From NCBI GenBank assembly GCA_964652205.1, contig CAZZAO010000061.1, forward strand, positions 1 to 32,064: DNA of 32,064 nucleotides. The letters run 5' to 3'. Under the pieces are notes generated by a model. That model was not told the DNA's origin and ran no database searches. It saw only the letters and a list, made by a program, of their open reading frames with translations. Made by a program: the position numbers and the translations under genes. Position 1 is the first letter of the stretch, and the number at the start of each line of letters is the position of its first letter. This DNA comes from ZC4RG36 sp964652205. GTDB lineage: Bacteria; Chloroflexota; Anaerolineae; Aggregatilineales; Phototrophicaceae. Of this stretch, positions 31,606 through 32,064 are shown piece by piece.

Positions 31606-32064
31606 CTAGCTCAGGCGGATGATGCAGCCTTCGTTGCCGCGCAGACGAAAGGCGGACAGGTCGGCGGTTCCTTCACGATCCAGCGCGGTCGAAAGGACGA
31701 CCTGACCGGAGCCATAGGCTGACAGGTCGAGCATCTGCGGCTCATCGACGAAGTTGAGCGCGACCAGCCAGCGCTCACCGTCGGCCTGGCGGACGAAGGC
31801 CATGCAGTTATCGCTGCCGTCGGCAACCGGCTGATACGCGCCGGAATGGAGCGCAGGAGTGGCGCGGCGCAGCGCCAGCAGTCGGCGCGTCAGCGTCAGC
31901 ATCGAGCGCGGATCGTTGAACTCAGCCGCGACATTGGCGGTCGGGTAGTCGCTGGCGAGCGGCAGCCAGGGCTGCGCGTCGGCGCTGCTGAACCCGGCGT
32001 TGGCGCTGGCGTCCCACTGCATCGGCGTGCGCTCCGGGTCGCGCCCCAGCCCGATTCCGGCGAC
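31606..32064 (-). CDS. GH13 alpha-glucosidase / oligo-1,6-glucosidase, C-terminal part (5' partial)
   Basis: 152 codons plus a TAG stop are inside the window; the gene runs off the right edge. The first visible residues GLGRDPERTPMQWDASANAG are the conserved segment after the catalytic barrel of alpha-glucosidases of the GH13_23/GH13_30 type. They are followed by FNDPRSMLTLTRRLLALRRA and the C-terminal beta-domain (WLVALNFVDEPQMLDLSAYG). The catalytic residues lie outside the window. The enzyme releases glucose from maltose- or isomaltose-type oligosaccharides, or is a trehalose-synthase-like relative. Confidence 0.88.
   Translation of the reverse strand, partial: VAGIGLGRDPERTPMQWDASANAGFSSADAQPWLPLASDYPTANVAAEFNDPRSMLTLTRRLLALRRATPALHSGAYQPVADGSDNCMAFVRQADGERWLVALNFVDEPQMLDLSAYGSGQVVLSTALDREGTADLSAFRLRGNEGCIIRLS

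Overview
The window looks like a GC-rich bacterial chromosome segment. The mix of genes (a GT39-type membrane glycosyltransferase with a soluble C-terminal domain, an ECF sigma/anti-sigma pair next to a bactofilin-like membrane protein, Uma2 nucleases, a PIN toxin-antitoxin pair, and a type III-B CRISPR module with Csx15) best fits Chloroflexota, probably Anaerolineae or a relative. That placement is inferred from gene content; no rRNA or tRNA gene was seen. Both ends cut through genes: an aminotransferase on the left and a GH13 alpha-glucosidase on the right. The extreme left end also carries a stretch resembling an Illumina adapter, so the first ~80 bases should not be trusted.

Layout. 1-5150: aminotransferase end, GT-C glycosyltransferase (minus), then a three-gene plus-strand operon of ECF sigma factor, membrane anti-sigma-like protein and bactofilin-like membrane protein. 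5150-11650: an intergenic repeat zone, an endonuclease IV-like TIM-barrel protein (minus), an M50B-type membrane protease, a DUF427 protein, an O-antigen-ligase-like protein (minus) and a copper-exporting P-type ATPase. 11650-12023 is non-coding and leads into the main accessory block. 12024-20375: nine tightly packed plus-strand genes, cmr1, cmr2 (cas10), cmr3, cmr4, cmr5, cmr6, a CARF protein with a LuxR-like helix-turn-helix, a CARF-HEPN Csx1-type RNase and csx15. No cas1, cas2, cas6 or CRISPR array is present. 20546-22756: a small membrane protein transcribed away from a PhoB/OmpR-type response regulator and an intramembrane-sensing histidine kinase, with a PHO-box-like triple repeat between them. 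22757-28975: repeats, a Uma2 nuclease, an MlrC-type M81 peptidase, an LLM flavin oxidoreductase, an antitoxin/PIN-toxin pair, a secreted protein and a second Uma2 paralogue. 28976-32064: a long U32 peptidase-family protein and the GH13 gene end, both minus.

How the genes work together. The Cmr module keeps the Cmr4 catalytic Asp and both cyclase motifs of Cas10, but Cas10 has no HD DNase domain and its zinc-finger motif is degenerate. The likely outputs are target-RNA cleavage and cyclic oligoadenylate signalling. Three candidate signal-handling proteins follow in the same operon: a CARF-HTH protein (possible signal-controlled regulator or ring nuclease), a CARF-HEPN RNase and Csx15 (a possible signal-degrading or buffering protein). 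The CARF plus LuxR-type HTH fusion is the most unusual gene in the window. The two-component system appears to control itself and its divergent membrane protein through the triple 11-bp repeat. A nearly identical 44-base promoter-like element precedes both the first Uma2 gene and the toxin-antitoxin pair.
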